Of a stretch of DNA of 64,000 nt, positions 1 to 17,711 are shown piece after piece. Each line of letters opens with the position of its first letter. The first letter of the stretch is position 1. The position numbers and the translations under genes are program-made. The notes beneath the pieces were generated by a model that made no database searches, was not told the origin of the DNA, and was given only the letters and a program-made list of their open reading frames with translations. Source of the stretch: Hypomesus transpacificus (taxonomy: Eukaryota > Chordata > Actinopteri > Osmeriformes > Osmeridae); NCBI RefSeq assembly GCF_021917145.1, contig NC_061081.1, positions 8,408,769-8,472,768 on the forward strand, read 5' to 3'.

Positions 1-1370
1 CATGAGGTAATTATGTGTGTATACCCAGGTGCAACAAAAGCCTTTCTCTCTGGCTCCCTTTCTCTCTCTGCCGTCCTGTCTCTCTCTCACTCTCTTTGTA
101 CCCCTCTACAGTATCTCTCTTACCCCCTTTCAGTAGTTCTGGTTCTGGGCTGTTGCTAGTGCTGGTTTGCAGTTGAACTCTAAGAACCAGTATGCTTTTC
201 CACAAGCTGAAGAAGCACTTTGTAACGTCACTGTAAACGTCTGTACATGTCTGTTTCCCAGCAACTCAAGCACCAACTTTAAGCACAACAGACTACATTG
301 TTTCTGTCCAAGTGCTGGTCCTGATTTTGCAAGTCTACATTGGCATCAAAATGAGAGGTCCAATGTGGATCTGCTGCTTGTCGCGAGTGCTATGGTACTT
401 CACTATGCGATGGTTGGTCACGAATATTCCGCCCACCCTGTCCCCGAACCCAGGCATACTACCATCCTATACTACCATCCTACCATCCCACCATCCTACT
501 ATACTACCATCCCACCATCTTACAACATTACCATCCTACTACAATACCATCCTATCATTCTGACGTACTAACCCACTGTACTTAGCCTTGGGCTTTAGCA
601 GATTCATGTATCAAGTCCTCACTAATTAGGACTGGATAATCATTTTGTCATGGATCAGAGACTGTTTTAGGAATCAAATGTTCTTCTATTCTAGTGTTAA
701 ATACTTTTTTGCTCCAGTCCTTGTTAACGTGCGTGCCTTGTATTTTCCAGTGTGTGTTCCAGCCCCTTCTCTTCCAAGAAAGTGAATCACTCTCATAAAT
801 ACTTTATAAGGGTTGGGGATATTGGAAAGCTGAATCTAATGGATGACTCGACAAAGAGTTGCAGAGCTCTAGACAAGAACAGAGTAAAGTCCTACAGCAT
901 TCCACTGATGAAATGAATGTTAAGCACACACACGACCCGACGGAATACACTAGTATGGATTTTCGGAGGAAACCTATATCTGTCTCATTAGCAATATAAA
1001 CTAATATGATATTCAGTGAAGCTTGTTTGGTCTGTGAGCAGCCACCCCTCCAAACATAAACTCAGCAATGTGTGTGTCTGTGTGTGTACGTGTGTCTGTC
1101 CCTCCACTTCCACCTAGTCTGTGCCAGTCTCCCCCCTAATTGTGTGGTTCCAGGCTCCGGGTATTCCAGTCCGTGTGTTCCATCCTACCCGGCACCTACG
1201 ATCCATCACTTTATCAACCCAACAGTATATCAACCCTGGTGTTCCATCCACTCACCGCCGGAACATCTGCTATGGTGACACAGTCAGTCCTGTTTCGACG
1301 GCTTTGACTTAGAATTGAAAAACTCTTAGAGGAGGTATTAACCTCTATTTGTTTCTCTTTGGTTCTACCA

Positions 1371-1432
1371 TGCCTGCCTGGTTCTCCTGCCTGCCTGGTT
1401 CTCCTGCCTGCCTGGTTCTCCTGCCTGCCCGG
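1371..1432. repeat. 17-bp tandem repeat
   Basis: The unit ctgcctgcctggttctc is repeated about 3.6 times with one late change (gcctgcccgg). It is a short minisatellite in non-coding DNA. Confidence 0.85.
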
Positions 1433-1902
1433 TTCCTTGTCCACCCAGTCTGTCTTGTCTGCCGTGCTCAATAAACCCCCCTGAACCTCGAAGCTGTGTG
1501 TCTTGGCTTGTGTTGTGCTCTCGGGTCCACTGGCTAGCCCTAACACTGGGTGTGGGGGTGTGTGTGTCCACATGTGTGTGGGTGCATGTGTGCGTCTGCA
1601 TACACACATGTGAGTGTGTATTTGTGTGGGGAGGACTGGGGTCCAACAACCCTTTCACTGTCCCTGGGGCCCAACATGCCCTCAGGGTTCCACACAACCT
1701 GGGGAAGATTGGGCCCAACACACCTCTCACTATACCATCATGACTTCAGGGTACCACACAACCTGGGAGAATCACTCAAGGCACCCTCATCATAATTCAA
1801 TTATCAGAGTGCAACAATACACATCAAACAGGATTCATGTCAAACTGGCCTGGAGAAAAAGAGGAAGAGAAAGAGGTACACGCTGAGAGGGACAGGGAGC
1901 TT

Positions 1903-1916
1903 GTGTGTGTGTGTGT

Positions 1917-1956
<40 letters not shown>

Positions 1957-1986
1957 GTGTGTGTGCGTGTGTGTGTGCGTTTGTGT
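1903..1986. repeat. (GT)n microsatellite
   Basis: A long, slightly interrupted (GT)n tract (occasional GAGT and GCGT). It produces spurious Cys-Val and His-Thr open frames on the two strands. Confidence 0.95.
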
Positions 1987-2101
1987 GAGGACTAGTTGTA
2001 AAGAGATGAGGAGGGGGAACATTCTAATTTCCGTCTTGGAGGAAACCATGATTGAACACAAACTCTCTGCCGGCGGGTTGAATCAGCACAGAAAAGAAAG
2101 A

Positions 2102-2109
2102 CGGAGAGA

Positions 2110-2186
<77 letters not shown>

Positions 2187-2187
2187 G

Positions 2188-2263
<76 letters not shown>
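2102..2263. repeat. (GA)n microsatellite, about 160 bp
   Basis: An almost uninterrupted (GA)n homopurine tract with a few GACAGAGG and GATA interruptions. It lies about 120 bp after the (GT)n tract. Mirror-symmetric homopurine/homopyrimidine DNA of this length can adopt triplex (H-DNA) structure, but nothing in the sequence shows that it does so here. Confidence 0.95.
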
Positions 2264-2265
<2 letters not shown>

Positions 2266-2473
2266 TTCAAATTCTGTCTTTTCTCATGCTGTGCCCTTTC
2301 AACCTTCTTTTCTTTCTGTTTCATCTTTAATTTTGTTTTCTAATTTAATATCTTTTCACTCTTTTTTTATTATGTCCTTTCTTTCTATCTCTCTCTCTTT
2401 CAATTTGTTTTTAATTAAAAAAATGTAGCCTGGTAGTGGGCCTGTCTTAGACTTCTCTTTTCAGATGTAATTT

Positions 2474-2565
2474 GTATAGTGTGTATGTCTGTATATGTAT
2501 AGTGTGTATGTCTGTATATGTATAGTGTGTATGTCTGTATATGTATAGTGTGTATGTCTGTATAT
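2474..2565. repeat. 23-bp tandem repeat, 4 copies
   Basis: Four perfect copies of a 23-bp unit beginning gtatagtgtgtatgtctgta, starting at 2474, 2497, 2520 and 2543. The copies are identical, which suggests recent expansion. Confidence 0.9.
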
Positions 2566-4683
2566 GTGTGTGAGAGTGTTTGTGTGTGCTTGTGCATAAA
2601 TGTGTGTGAATAATTTGTGTTTTTTTGTGCATGGACTTTTGATTCAAAGTGTGCATGCTTGTGTGTGTGTCTGTTTGTGGGTGCATGCAGGCTGGTTTGT
2701 CTCCCTGCATGTGTACGTGCAAGTGTGTGTTTGCTTTCATGTGTGTGCGTGTGTGTGTGTGCGTGTGTATGTGTGTATGTGTGTGTGTGTGTGTGCTCTG
2801 TACCATCTGGCAGCTGACAGGCCAGAGCAAGGATACAATCACAACAGATTAGAGGCAGCTTCTCTTCTCTCCTTCATTTAACTTCCTCCCCCCTGTCGCC
2901 CATTCACTTCATTTCACCTGCCCCACTGTGTGTGTGTGTGTGTGTTTGTGTGTGTGTTTGTTTGTAGATAATTTGTCCATCATGTGTCCTGTCCGTGTAG
3001 TAAATCTGATGACACCACTAGCGCCAGTGCCATGGCTAACCTCTTAGATAATTTCTTGAATGGCAGTCTTCATTGGGAGCCAGCATGGCTAACAAGGATG
3101 CTAACGAGTACTAACACTCCAGTGATTAATGAGATTAATAAGGCTAATGGATGAAGGGAAACAGAGGTTTACACCGATGTAAACAACAGAAAAGGAAGAG
3201 AGAGGGAAGAGAGGGAGTGAAGGAAGGGAAGAAGGGAATGGATGTGGAAAGAATGGGAGATAAGTGTTTCATAGAAAGATAAAAGGCCTCCCTTCTCCTC
3301 CCCTTTCCTCTCCTCTCCTATCCTCTATTCTCCCATCCTCCCCTCTCCTCCCCCCCTTCATCTCTCTACCCTCTCCTTTCCAGCTCTTTGGCTCTTGTTC
3401 ACCATGAACGGCTGTGACCCCAGTTTTGGCTCTGTATGAGGGGAATCTGTGTGTGTGTGTGTGTGTGTGAGTGCCTGTGAATGTGTGTGTCTGTGTGTGT
3501 GTGTGTTTGTGTGTGTATGTCCGTGCATTTTCAACTGAAAGATGAGGTCTCATACAGCAGTCTCATGCCCTGGAGAGAACATGAGGTTAGAACACTGCGA
3601 AAGCTGCATAAACTTCCAATTGTCCCAAAGTAAAAACCCCTCTTCAACCATGGTCCTACAACCACCGACAAGAGATGGACCGATTTTTCTTATATCAATG
3701 TATACAATGTAACAATACAACAAATAACATTACTTTGATCAAAATCCATTGGATTTGATTTCTGTACACTAGATATGGAACAGAAAACAGTTGGTTGTTC
3801 GTTGCTGATAAGCATTGTGTTCATGCAGTACGGGTACACACAGCTGAGCAAACAACCTTGCTGCCCTCTAGTGGTGAGTTTGGAAAGGGCAGCGTGGAAG
3901 CAGCCAAACCCTGGGAGCAGAAAGAGGAGCAGGAGAGCAGTGACCTTGACCATGTCATTGGGGAGCTGCACACGTCTGGTACAGAGCGTCGGCGCACGCC
4001 GACACACACATACACGCAGTCACACACTCAAAGCAGCACACAAACACGTACTGCACATCCGTACACATGCAATGGTTTCAAATGCAGGTATGTAAACACA
4101 ACCATTTGCACAAACGCACACAGAAACAACATTTCGAACACACACACGCACTCACTCTCTCTCCCACTCTCTCTTTCTTCAGGTATGTTGCTTCAGAAGA
4201 TGCTGGTAATATGTTTGGAACTCCAACCTGCCATTGCAAACATAGGAGTGCAAACATTCATTAAGATTTGGAGGCAAAACATCACCTCACATGGCAGCCA
4301 CAAGACACACACGCACACACTGCAAATAGCACACGTGAAGTGTTGGTGAAACCTTGGGTGGTGTCTGCAGAAGTCCCACCTTCAAACAGAAGCCTGAGCT
4401 GTATATGCTGATACTGCTTTAAGGCTACAGTGAGGTTAGTGGGGAGATGTTATCACCTAACAGCAAATTTTCCCCGGGCATGGCTACAAAAACTTGTAGA
4501 CATCTGTGTTGCCCCAACTCAATGCCACAGAACCTGGGTTCAAAGAAGCAAGATAACAACTTTCCATCGCAGCTAACCAATGTGCTGCACATTATGTCCT
4601 TTAATGGTATTGTAGACGGGCCCCTCGTACCGGAAATAGGCATTATAGAACTGCTTCTCAGTCAGTCAGCATCGGACCTGGAG

Positions 4684-6127
4684 ATGGACAGGCTGTGTGT
4701 GTTTGTCGCTGTCACTGCACTCTTCTGTAGGTTAACTTTGGTCCAGTTTCTCGATCTTGGTAGCTTGTTTGTCCAGTCATGACTCAGATGATCTGAGAGT
4801 GAGGAGCATCTAGTCACGCACATATTGTTTAGTCGAAAGGTATTTGTGTTTGTATGTTCATCTCGTATGATATCATTGTGAGAAACTATAGATAATGTCT
4901 CACTAGACCTTCTCCAGATTCCTTTTCCTCTAGAAACAGGAGTGTCTCTGGAGTGGAGGTGGAGCTGAGAGTCCAACCAGAAGACAACGTTACTCTCCAC
5001 TGTGACTGCAGAGCACGAACTGGGGTGTACATTGTGTGGTACAGGACATGCTTTCATAGGAACCAGCCTACTCTGGTCCTGTCAACGTCCTATAATGCCA
5101 GAAAAACTGGATACAATCTACGAAATGAGAAACTTCTGAACCCCTTCCCAGGTTTCACGCTGGTGTGGAACCAGTCTAATGAAAGCTTTGATATCCTGAT
5201 TGTGAATGTGACTGAGTCTGACCTGGGTCTCTACTACTGTGGAACTGAGGAGAAGACGGTGGAGGATATAGAAAAGATCGCAGAGAAGAAAATCTATCGC
5301 TATGGAAATGTCACTATCAGTCTTTCTTTTGGTAAGAACATCTATCGCCATTTTCTCCACATTGTGACACACAAGACCTCACTAAATGAGGTATTTGATT
5401 GAGAACTGAAGGAAATGTGTCTGTGTAACGTGTATGTTCTCTGTTTCATTCAAGTGTCAGTTCCAAAGCCAGGTCTTTCAGAACCGGTCAACCCTCCTGA
5501 CCCAGAGCGGAATCTGTACTGGATCCTGCTGCTCACTCTATGTCCTGCCTGTGCTCTCCTCTCCTCCATCCTCTCCTCCACAATGGTCTACTACTTCTGT
5601 TGCAGGACAATCGGTAAACTCCTTCTCTCGCGATTCCCGCACTCCTGTTCAGTGTCTATCTTTCTGTTCTCTCACTTCCTCTTAACATTTAGAGGTCATA
5701 TTGACTGCTTGGCTGAACACAAAACACCCTGCAACAGCTATACTTTTTAAGTGAAGTTCACATTCACACTAAGGCTGAGTGGTTGTCAACAGCATCAAAG
5801 GAACCTCGAGGACATCTCACGCCGGACTCCAGGAGGGGAGAGAGCAGAGTACAGGTAAAACACTTACCCAACTTTCTTTGGGGTTGCAGATTCGTTAAAC
5901 GCAGTCATAGTCAAGGCAGATCAATAGAAGGTTTCACACTCCCAAGTCATGAGACACGATCAAGGTTGTGTACTGAATGACCTTGTGACCCCAAGGAGGA
6001 AGGAGACCTGTGTTATAGTGCCCTGGACATTCGCCAGGGACCGAGGAGACCACAGACGACAAGGAGGACGAGGACTTCTGATGTCATTATCTACTCGGCT
6101 GTCAAAACTAGTGGAGTGAGTCAGTGA
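4684..6127 (+). CDS. Ig V-set inhibitory-type receptor with two ITIM-like motifs
   Basis: Predicted type I membrane immune receptor of 265 aa in five exons: 4684-4730, 4934-5331, 5455-5613, 5793-5854 and 5996-6127. All four introns are GT-AG and phase-consistent, and the CDS closes at 798 nt. Exon 1 gives a signal peptide starting MDRLCVFVAVTALFC. Exon 2 is one V-set domain with first Cys about 39, Trp 51 (VWYR), an extra Cys 41/Cys 55 pair, DLGLYYC with Cys 118, and about six N-glycosylation sequons. Exon 3 holds a membrane segment at about 169-198. The tail carries LCYSAL (Tyr229) and IIYSAV (Tyr255), both matching the (S/I/V/L)xYxx(I/V/L) consensus. In known receptors such motifs recruit SH2 phosphatases such as SHP-1/2, so an inhibitory role is inferred. 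I cannot assign it to a named teleost family (NITR, DICP, CD300-like). Confidence in the structure is high and in the family is low. Confidence 0.82.
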
Positions 6128-6402
6128 GCACAATGTACTAGCAGCATCCAACACGTGTGCTGGAGGATGACTGATTGTTTTCCAAAGGGTTTTCAGTTTT
6201 TCTGAAGTTTAATCAGAGATGTTTTGGGCCAAAACAAGTTGACCCATTTGTGGATACAGTATTCAAATGAATTAATCTAGATTACTTTGCTAGGCAACCA
6301 TTTGTACTTTTACTGATGACTGGAAATACTTTAGTTTTGTTTGTATAACATTTATTGTGAATGTATTTTAAACACGTTGTGATCTTAATTCTGTTGTTTA
6401 GA

Positions 6403-6408
6403 AATAAA
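6403..6408 (+). promoter_or_regulatory. Poly(A) signal of the Ig receptor gene
   Basis: AATAAA lies 276 bp after the stop codon and is followed by a GT-rich stretch (gtgttgcgtgtgatag). It is the first canonical signal downstream and gives a compact 3'UTR. Confidence 0.65.
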
Positions 6409-6409
6409 G

Positions 6410-8860
6410 TGTTGCGTGTGATAGATAGTAGGATGTGAACTGAAGAGCAGGAAGAAGCAGGAAGGCAACATTTTAAAAAAGTATTTTTTTTTACTCAAGA
6501 ACACGAGGGGAATACTCTAGGAAACCATCACTGAGATGTTTATCAAGACTGACAAAGGGAGCAGACATATATACACGGCAGGAAGATCACAATGGACAAC
6601 AGCTAAGTGATTGGAACGAGACGCAGGAGTGAAGGGAGAGAGAAAGCCCATACTAAGACCCAACAGGCACCCAGGCAGACAAACAGAAAACAATGGGGGC
6701 AGGGAAAACCCGGAGAACTTAATCTGTTTTCTATTTGAACCAAGACCTTATTTTAAAAGACTGACATTAGGTTGAAACAATCTAACCACTTCTATTCTAG
6801 AACTCGAGGGTGGAGGCTTGAATTGCTAACAGAGAAACCCCAACAGCTTTTGATAATGGTGGAAGATGTTCAAACTGATTTTAACCACGTTAAGAGGTTG
6901 TCTAAGAAACTATCAATGTCAAAAACAATACACTAATACATATCTTTTCAATATTATGTTTCATAAATATCTTCAACAGACAACTGCAACCACATAGGAA
7001 ATCCTGCTGAAACAGTAAAGAATGACAATTTTCAGTCATTTTTTTCCATTTAGCCACAATAGCATTAGGGATTAGACCTGGTTTCCAGTATTAGAATTGA
7101 TCCCGATTGTGTTTGACGGTGTTTAGGGCAGGGACATGTGCAGGCCAGTCAAGACTATCCACAGCAAATTAGACAAAACATTGCTGTTTTTTTTGCCTTT
7201 TCAGGGAAGACCCAAAGCACCTCTCATCCTCTTCTTTCAATTTGTTGACTTTGATCAATTTGACTTAATTACATTTGAGGTGATTTTCTTCTGTGCCAGC
7301 CAGATGAGTTTGTGTGGCTTTGGTGACAGAGACGCACACAAAAATCACAACAGTTTCTGTTAACTGCATAGAAACTGTCACAGGAAATATTCTGGTATGG
7401 CAGACAACTTAGTTGCTGCAGCAATTCAGGCTGTTTCTGTGGCTGCATTTCCTGGGTTCCAGGTCTCTGATCAACGTTCTGTCCTGTATCATCAAAGCCT
7501 TTTAAACAAACTTTCTAAGTTTGCACTTGTACATGTTTTTTATATATGATACAAATTCCTTCATATGAATGCAAGATTGACCTTTTGTTGCCTTGATTAC
7601 TGTAATTGTTTAACTGTTGCATGTCTGAAAACTTTCACTTAATTTGAAATTAAAGCCCCCTCTCTTGTAGGCCATTTAAGCTGTCTGTTCTTCTGTGTGT
7701 GTGGAGAAATACGCACCTTTTAATAGACAGGTGACCCAAACAGGCTGAGATGGGATGTCTGGACCCTTTAACCCCCGACGCCTCTCCTTTGTCTCCCTGA
7801 TGTCACATCTGTGATCCTGTCTGCTCTCCATCTCTCTCTTTCATTCTCTTTCCCTCCTTCTCCTCTCCGCTCATACCATCCGCTCATACCATCGTCCGTG
7901 TCACACTGTCTGGGCCACGTCCTGGGCGACATCCTGGGCGTTGAACCCAGGTCCTGCATCCTGGCTCATAAAGAGTCCCCTCCACAATGACCTTTTGGTC
8001 TAATCCTGTTTTAATTAGACTGTTCTCTACACTTATCGTGGAACCTTTTGAACGGAAAAAAGTTGCGACAAAGAGAGACTTTGAATGAAAGATAAAACAG
8101 TTACCTCATGGTTAATTGTTTGAAATAAAACATGTTTTTAAGAACATTATAAAGCAACTAACCTTCATGAAGACACAGACCATTCAGGTACAATTTAGTT
8201 TTTGTATTCCAAACAGCACCTTAAGCAGCTTAAAATATTGTATCATACGGAAAATACTTTTCAGTATAGTTCTTTAGATTTCTTTTCTATTGTTACAAAT
8301 ATTTCCCAGCTCTTTGGGGTGTACCATATTTACAGTACTGAACAGATAGATAGAACAACAATTGCTTACTGATATTCTACAGTTGGGTTTAATCTGTATA
8401 TCCCAGCATCAAATTATTCTTATTGTACACTGAGGGGACTAGTATGAGTAACCAGAGTAAGTTTAAGGCGTGTAACACTTTACTAGTCAAAGTTAGCAGG
8501 GGGTACTTTTCCTGGCAAGAAGGAATACAAGCCTGCCATGAAATGCACCCCCCTCTATTGTCTGTTCTGTATATCCCAGCATCAAATGATTCTTACTGTA
8601 CACTGAGGGGACTAATATGAGTAACCAGAGTAAGTTTAAGGTGTATAACACCTTCCTAGTCAGGAAAAGGAAGAATGTGGTACCTCAGATTTGATAGGTT
8701 GTGGTTAACTGCACGGTTGTGGTTAAATCTCTCTTTGTCTTCCTATCAGGCTGCTACTTATCGCCTGTGCTGCAACACCACACTTCTGTTATTTTATCAT
8801 ACAATTCTGAGGACAGGAAAACAAGAAGAATAACAAATCCACACTGCGGGTAAATCTATC
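6410..8860. other. Intergenic region between the Ig receptor and stim2
   Basis: I see no gene. The sequence is AT-rich. The converging genes end on each side: the Ig receptor near 6.4 kb and stim2, on the minus strand, near 8.86 kb. The only structure I can point to is the duplicated segment at 8394-8661. Confidence 0.55.
8394..8661. repeat. Diverged 95-bp direct duplication
   Basis: 8394-8488 and 8567-8661 are direct repeats offset by 173 bp. Both run from ctgtatatcccagcatcaaa through tgaggggacta and gagtaaccagagtaagttta to ctagtca, with about ten differences. The 78 bp between them are unrelated. It is probably an old local tandem duplication of which only part is still recognisable. Confidence 0.85.
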
Positions 8861-8864
8861 AACA

Positions 8865-8870
8865 TTTATT
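8865..8870 (-). promoter_or_regulatory. stim2: Candidate poly(A) signal of stim2
   Basis: TTTATT on the plus strand reads AATAAA on the minus strand, about 920 bp after the stim2 stop codon. The intervening AT-rich stretch (8871-9791) has no coding signal and is best read as the stim2 3'UTR. Confidence 0.5.
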
Positions 8871-9791
8871 TCAATATGAATCCAACAATAGGTCAACAAG
8901 TCACAATACATGATTAACTGACTCCCATTTCAATAAATAAAACAGTGCATTTCCTTTTCCTTCCAGGACCTTCGAGAGAAACCAGTTTGTCCGAAAACAA
9001 AAAACGTCACTACATATCAGAACAAACACATTTAAAAATTATTATCAAATTATTTATCAATTCAATGTCAATCAGATTTAAAAGAAACTGCCTAAGGTTA
9101 CCAATGTTGTCCCTTAACAATTAAACAAACAAAAACAACAGCGATGACTTTCCATCAAAAATAAACAAATAGTTACAAAGAAACTGTTCATTAATTAATG
9201 TTAATACAAATTAAGTTAATCTTTTTTGCATCCATTCAAATGACATACTTTTAAGAATCTCCTTTTGGTAAAGATTGGTGAAGCTTTTAATAACACTCAT
9301 TATACATCTCAGAAAAAAGTCAAATGTAGTGAAACCCAAAATACTTAAAACTTCACTTCCAAACTCTGCTGTGTGGCATTACACAGAAAAACCTAAACAG
9401 ATTTGAACAGGAGAATGTTCAGTCTACTTAATGTAAACAAAGTGTAGCAAAACACAAGCTGAAAGCTCAAAATACCACCTATCATCCTTCTGCTTAAGAC
9501 TTCTTCACAAAGACGACAATTAATCAATATTATATAAAATTGTATTATATAAAAAAAAATACTGAAAAGTAACCTAAAAGCAATCAGGCAAAGAGAGAGA
9601 GTCCCAACAAACACAGCCAGTGTCTGGAAAAGACGTCCTGAAAACAAATGTTAAAGGGGGGAAAAAAAACTTGAGATGTTGTCATCCTTTCTAAGAGTTT
9701 TTCTTTCCTGCAAGTCTCCCCTAACAAAGGAGGTTCCAACCCTCAGGACACTTCCTGTTTAAAGAAAGTGTTTGAAAGAGATGGTAAAGTG

Positions 9792-15481
<5,690 letters not shown>

Positions 15482-16598
15482 GGCTGGGGCTTTCTAGATC
15501 TGTTGGCCCCAAGGCTGCCGCAGAAGATCCACCAAACAGATGTACACAAACAAACTCCTCTTCAGCGAGTGCAACGCCGTGCGCAACAGTGTCATGCGAT
15601 CGGTGTCTATTAACGGCACCAATGAGGCAAGATGACGCTAATGATTCCGTTGAGAAACCAAGTATTACGATTAGGAAATGAAAACTAGTGCCATTTGTAA
15701 AACGCCAATGTTATAAACTCCTGAGCTTGTTAGGACTAATGTCATCCAGCAAGCTGTCACGCAACCAGATAACTTCATCAGACTTATTGGCCAAAACAGT
15801 TGGCTATTCTGAAAATATTGTCCATCATATAATTCCAAAAATACTTCATATGGCAATTTTTGGTGTCTGCAACCCCCAGATGTGGACCAACCCCCAAAAA
15901 TCTCGTGTCCAATTACTCGTTTCTACCTAAGCTCCAGTAGCATCAACATTAAACTTGTGCGCAGAAGTCCAACATCTTTCAAGAGGAACCAAGACATCCA
16001 ACGGGTTTTAAGAAATGCATGTCGTCGTCTGAGTAGTGTAAACGTGCTTTGTCGATATTTCCTTGTGCTATTGGGTTCCCCTGCGCCTTTCTTAGTTTTT
16101 CTTTATAAAGACGTAAACTTTCCGTACTTTTCCATACATCTCTCCCTGTTAACTCTTCTTCCCGTCCAGACTGCGGGGCAGTATAGCGCAGTTGCGTAAA
16201 GCTGTGACGCGTATGCGCGGAACCGACACACTCACATACTGAGCATGAACAACAGTTGTCCCAACAGCTTGCACAAACACTTTAGAACACGATACGCGAC
16301 GTCTACATATCCAGGTCAGATCCGCATGAGAGACAGTCACCAACTCCAAGAATCCAACGACTTTTACGCGTGTTCGCGGATCTGAGCAGAATCGGGATGG
16401 GGTTAGTATTCTGCAGCTGTTGATAGACCTTCTCTAATAACATCTATATCAGGCCTGCTAGGTGATGCAGTCAGTTAGAAAGAGTTTTACGAGGCCACAT
16501 TCCACACACACACTCATCTGCACAGCCTGTCCAGACTCCAGATTAGACAAGGATCTACCTCTCAAACATAGACCAAAGAGAGGCTTAACACACTCTTG

Positions 16599-16607
<9 letters not shown>

Positions 16608-16653
<46 letters not shown>

Positions 16654-16670
16654 ACACACACTCCCACACA
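16608..16670. repeat. (CA)n microsatellite
   Basis: (CA)n with two short interruptions (GACA, CTCCCA). Confidence 0.95.
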
Positions 16671-17221
16671 CACTTTCATGGTAACAGAAACACAGTGTCA
16701 TCTTTCGTCCCTGAGCCCCTCAGAGGAGTCTATAAATAAAGGTAGGGCTGACCTCTATTCTGAAGAACATGCACAGGTGACAGGTGTCAATCACTGTGCC
16801 AGACGAAGTGTGTGTGTCTGTGTGATCTGAAAGGAGTAGGTTGCCACTGTTTGTAAGGAGTGTGTCTGTGTGTGTATTTTGTGGTGTTTATATGAAGTGG
16901 TTTTGGAAGCTGTTATAAGCAGATAGACTGATCACAAGAAACACACAGAGATCCATAAACAGAGGGGCAAACTTCTGCTTTTTTATTACTTGACCTTTCT
17001 CTTGCGAATACTGAGACTCACCTTTAGAATGACACTCAAAAGAAAAGACATGAAAGGAGAGAAAGAGAAATTAGAAAAAAATGATATACAAAACATGTCC
17101 ACTGAATTACCCATCATTGAGTTCTTACTGGAATTAAATGATTCTCTCTCTGACTCCAACAAAAAGCTGCCAGCATGACGACAAAGTTAAAATAAGAAAT
17201 ATTACTTTGGCATTTTAAGAG

Positions 17222-17711
17222 TATAGCTGCTCCTGGCATTCTCTAATCCCTGCTCTCCTCTCTGTCCCCCCCCACACATTCCCTGTGGTGTGGGGGGTTT
17301 GAGCTGTCAGGACCTGCTTGGTCGTCGGTCTGCCAACGCTGAACCAGGTCGTCACCCGGAATCCAGTCTCCATGACGGCCAACAGCGAGTTTCCCGGTCC
17401 CATCCAACGTCTATAAAGCCGAACAATGGATTTTGGTGTTTCAAAACCCATTGACACTGTATGACTATGTTTAGCTTGTGTTCTGCTCCTCTCTCTTACC
17501 AACCGTCTCTGGAGGAGGGGATCCCTCTCTGAATTGCTCCTCCCAAGGTTTCTTCCATTTTTTCTCCCGGTGGGAGTTTTTCTGGGAGTTTTTCCTTGTC
17601 TTCCTTGAGGGTTTAGGTTGGTTGAGGGGCAGTTCTATGGGCACATGTGAAGCCCTCTGTGACATGCTTGCGTGTAAAAAGGGCTATACAAATAAATTTG
17701 ATTTGATTTAG
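17222..17711 (+). mobile_element. 5'-truncated L2-like LINE, 3' end only
   Basis: About 490 bp that match, in reverse orientation, the 3' end of the longer LINE at 34381-37290. The match starts at tagctgctcctggcattc and ends with gggctatacaaataaatttg followed by the (TTTGA)-type tail. I counted only about two differences over the last 200 bp. 5' truncation and a short-unit 3' tail are typical of L2/CR1-group LINE insertions. The small frames inside are 3'UTR sequence, not genes. Confidence 0.85.

Larger units (their letters stand above)
1..4683. other. Gene-poor simple-sequence region
   Basis: I find no supported gene here. The stretch is dominated by simple sequence: CCATC-type repeats near 455-560, a 17-bp tandem repeat at 1371-1432, (GT)n at 1903-1986, (GA)n at 2102-2263, a 23-bp repeat at 2474-2565, and further GT tracts near 2740-2800, 2927-2965 and 3450-3520. 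The open frames in it are short and mostly made of repeated Cys-Val, His-Thr or Ser-Leu, as expected from dinucleotide repeats. The last few hundred bases before 4684 should contain the promoter and 5'UTR of the Ig receptor gene, but I see no clear TATA box. Confidence 0.6.

Noticed and set aside
1840-2324. Ser-Leu, Arg-Glu and His-Thr rich frames
   Set aside because: They are translations of (GA)n and (GT)n tracts on both strands.
17471-17711. Short frames shared between 17.5 kb and 34.5 kb as a duplicated small gene
   Set aside because: They lie in the 3'UTR of a LINE found at both places with its tail; the sharing reflects retrotransposition.
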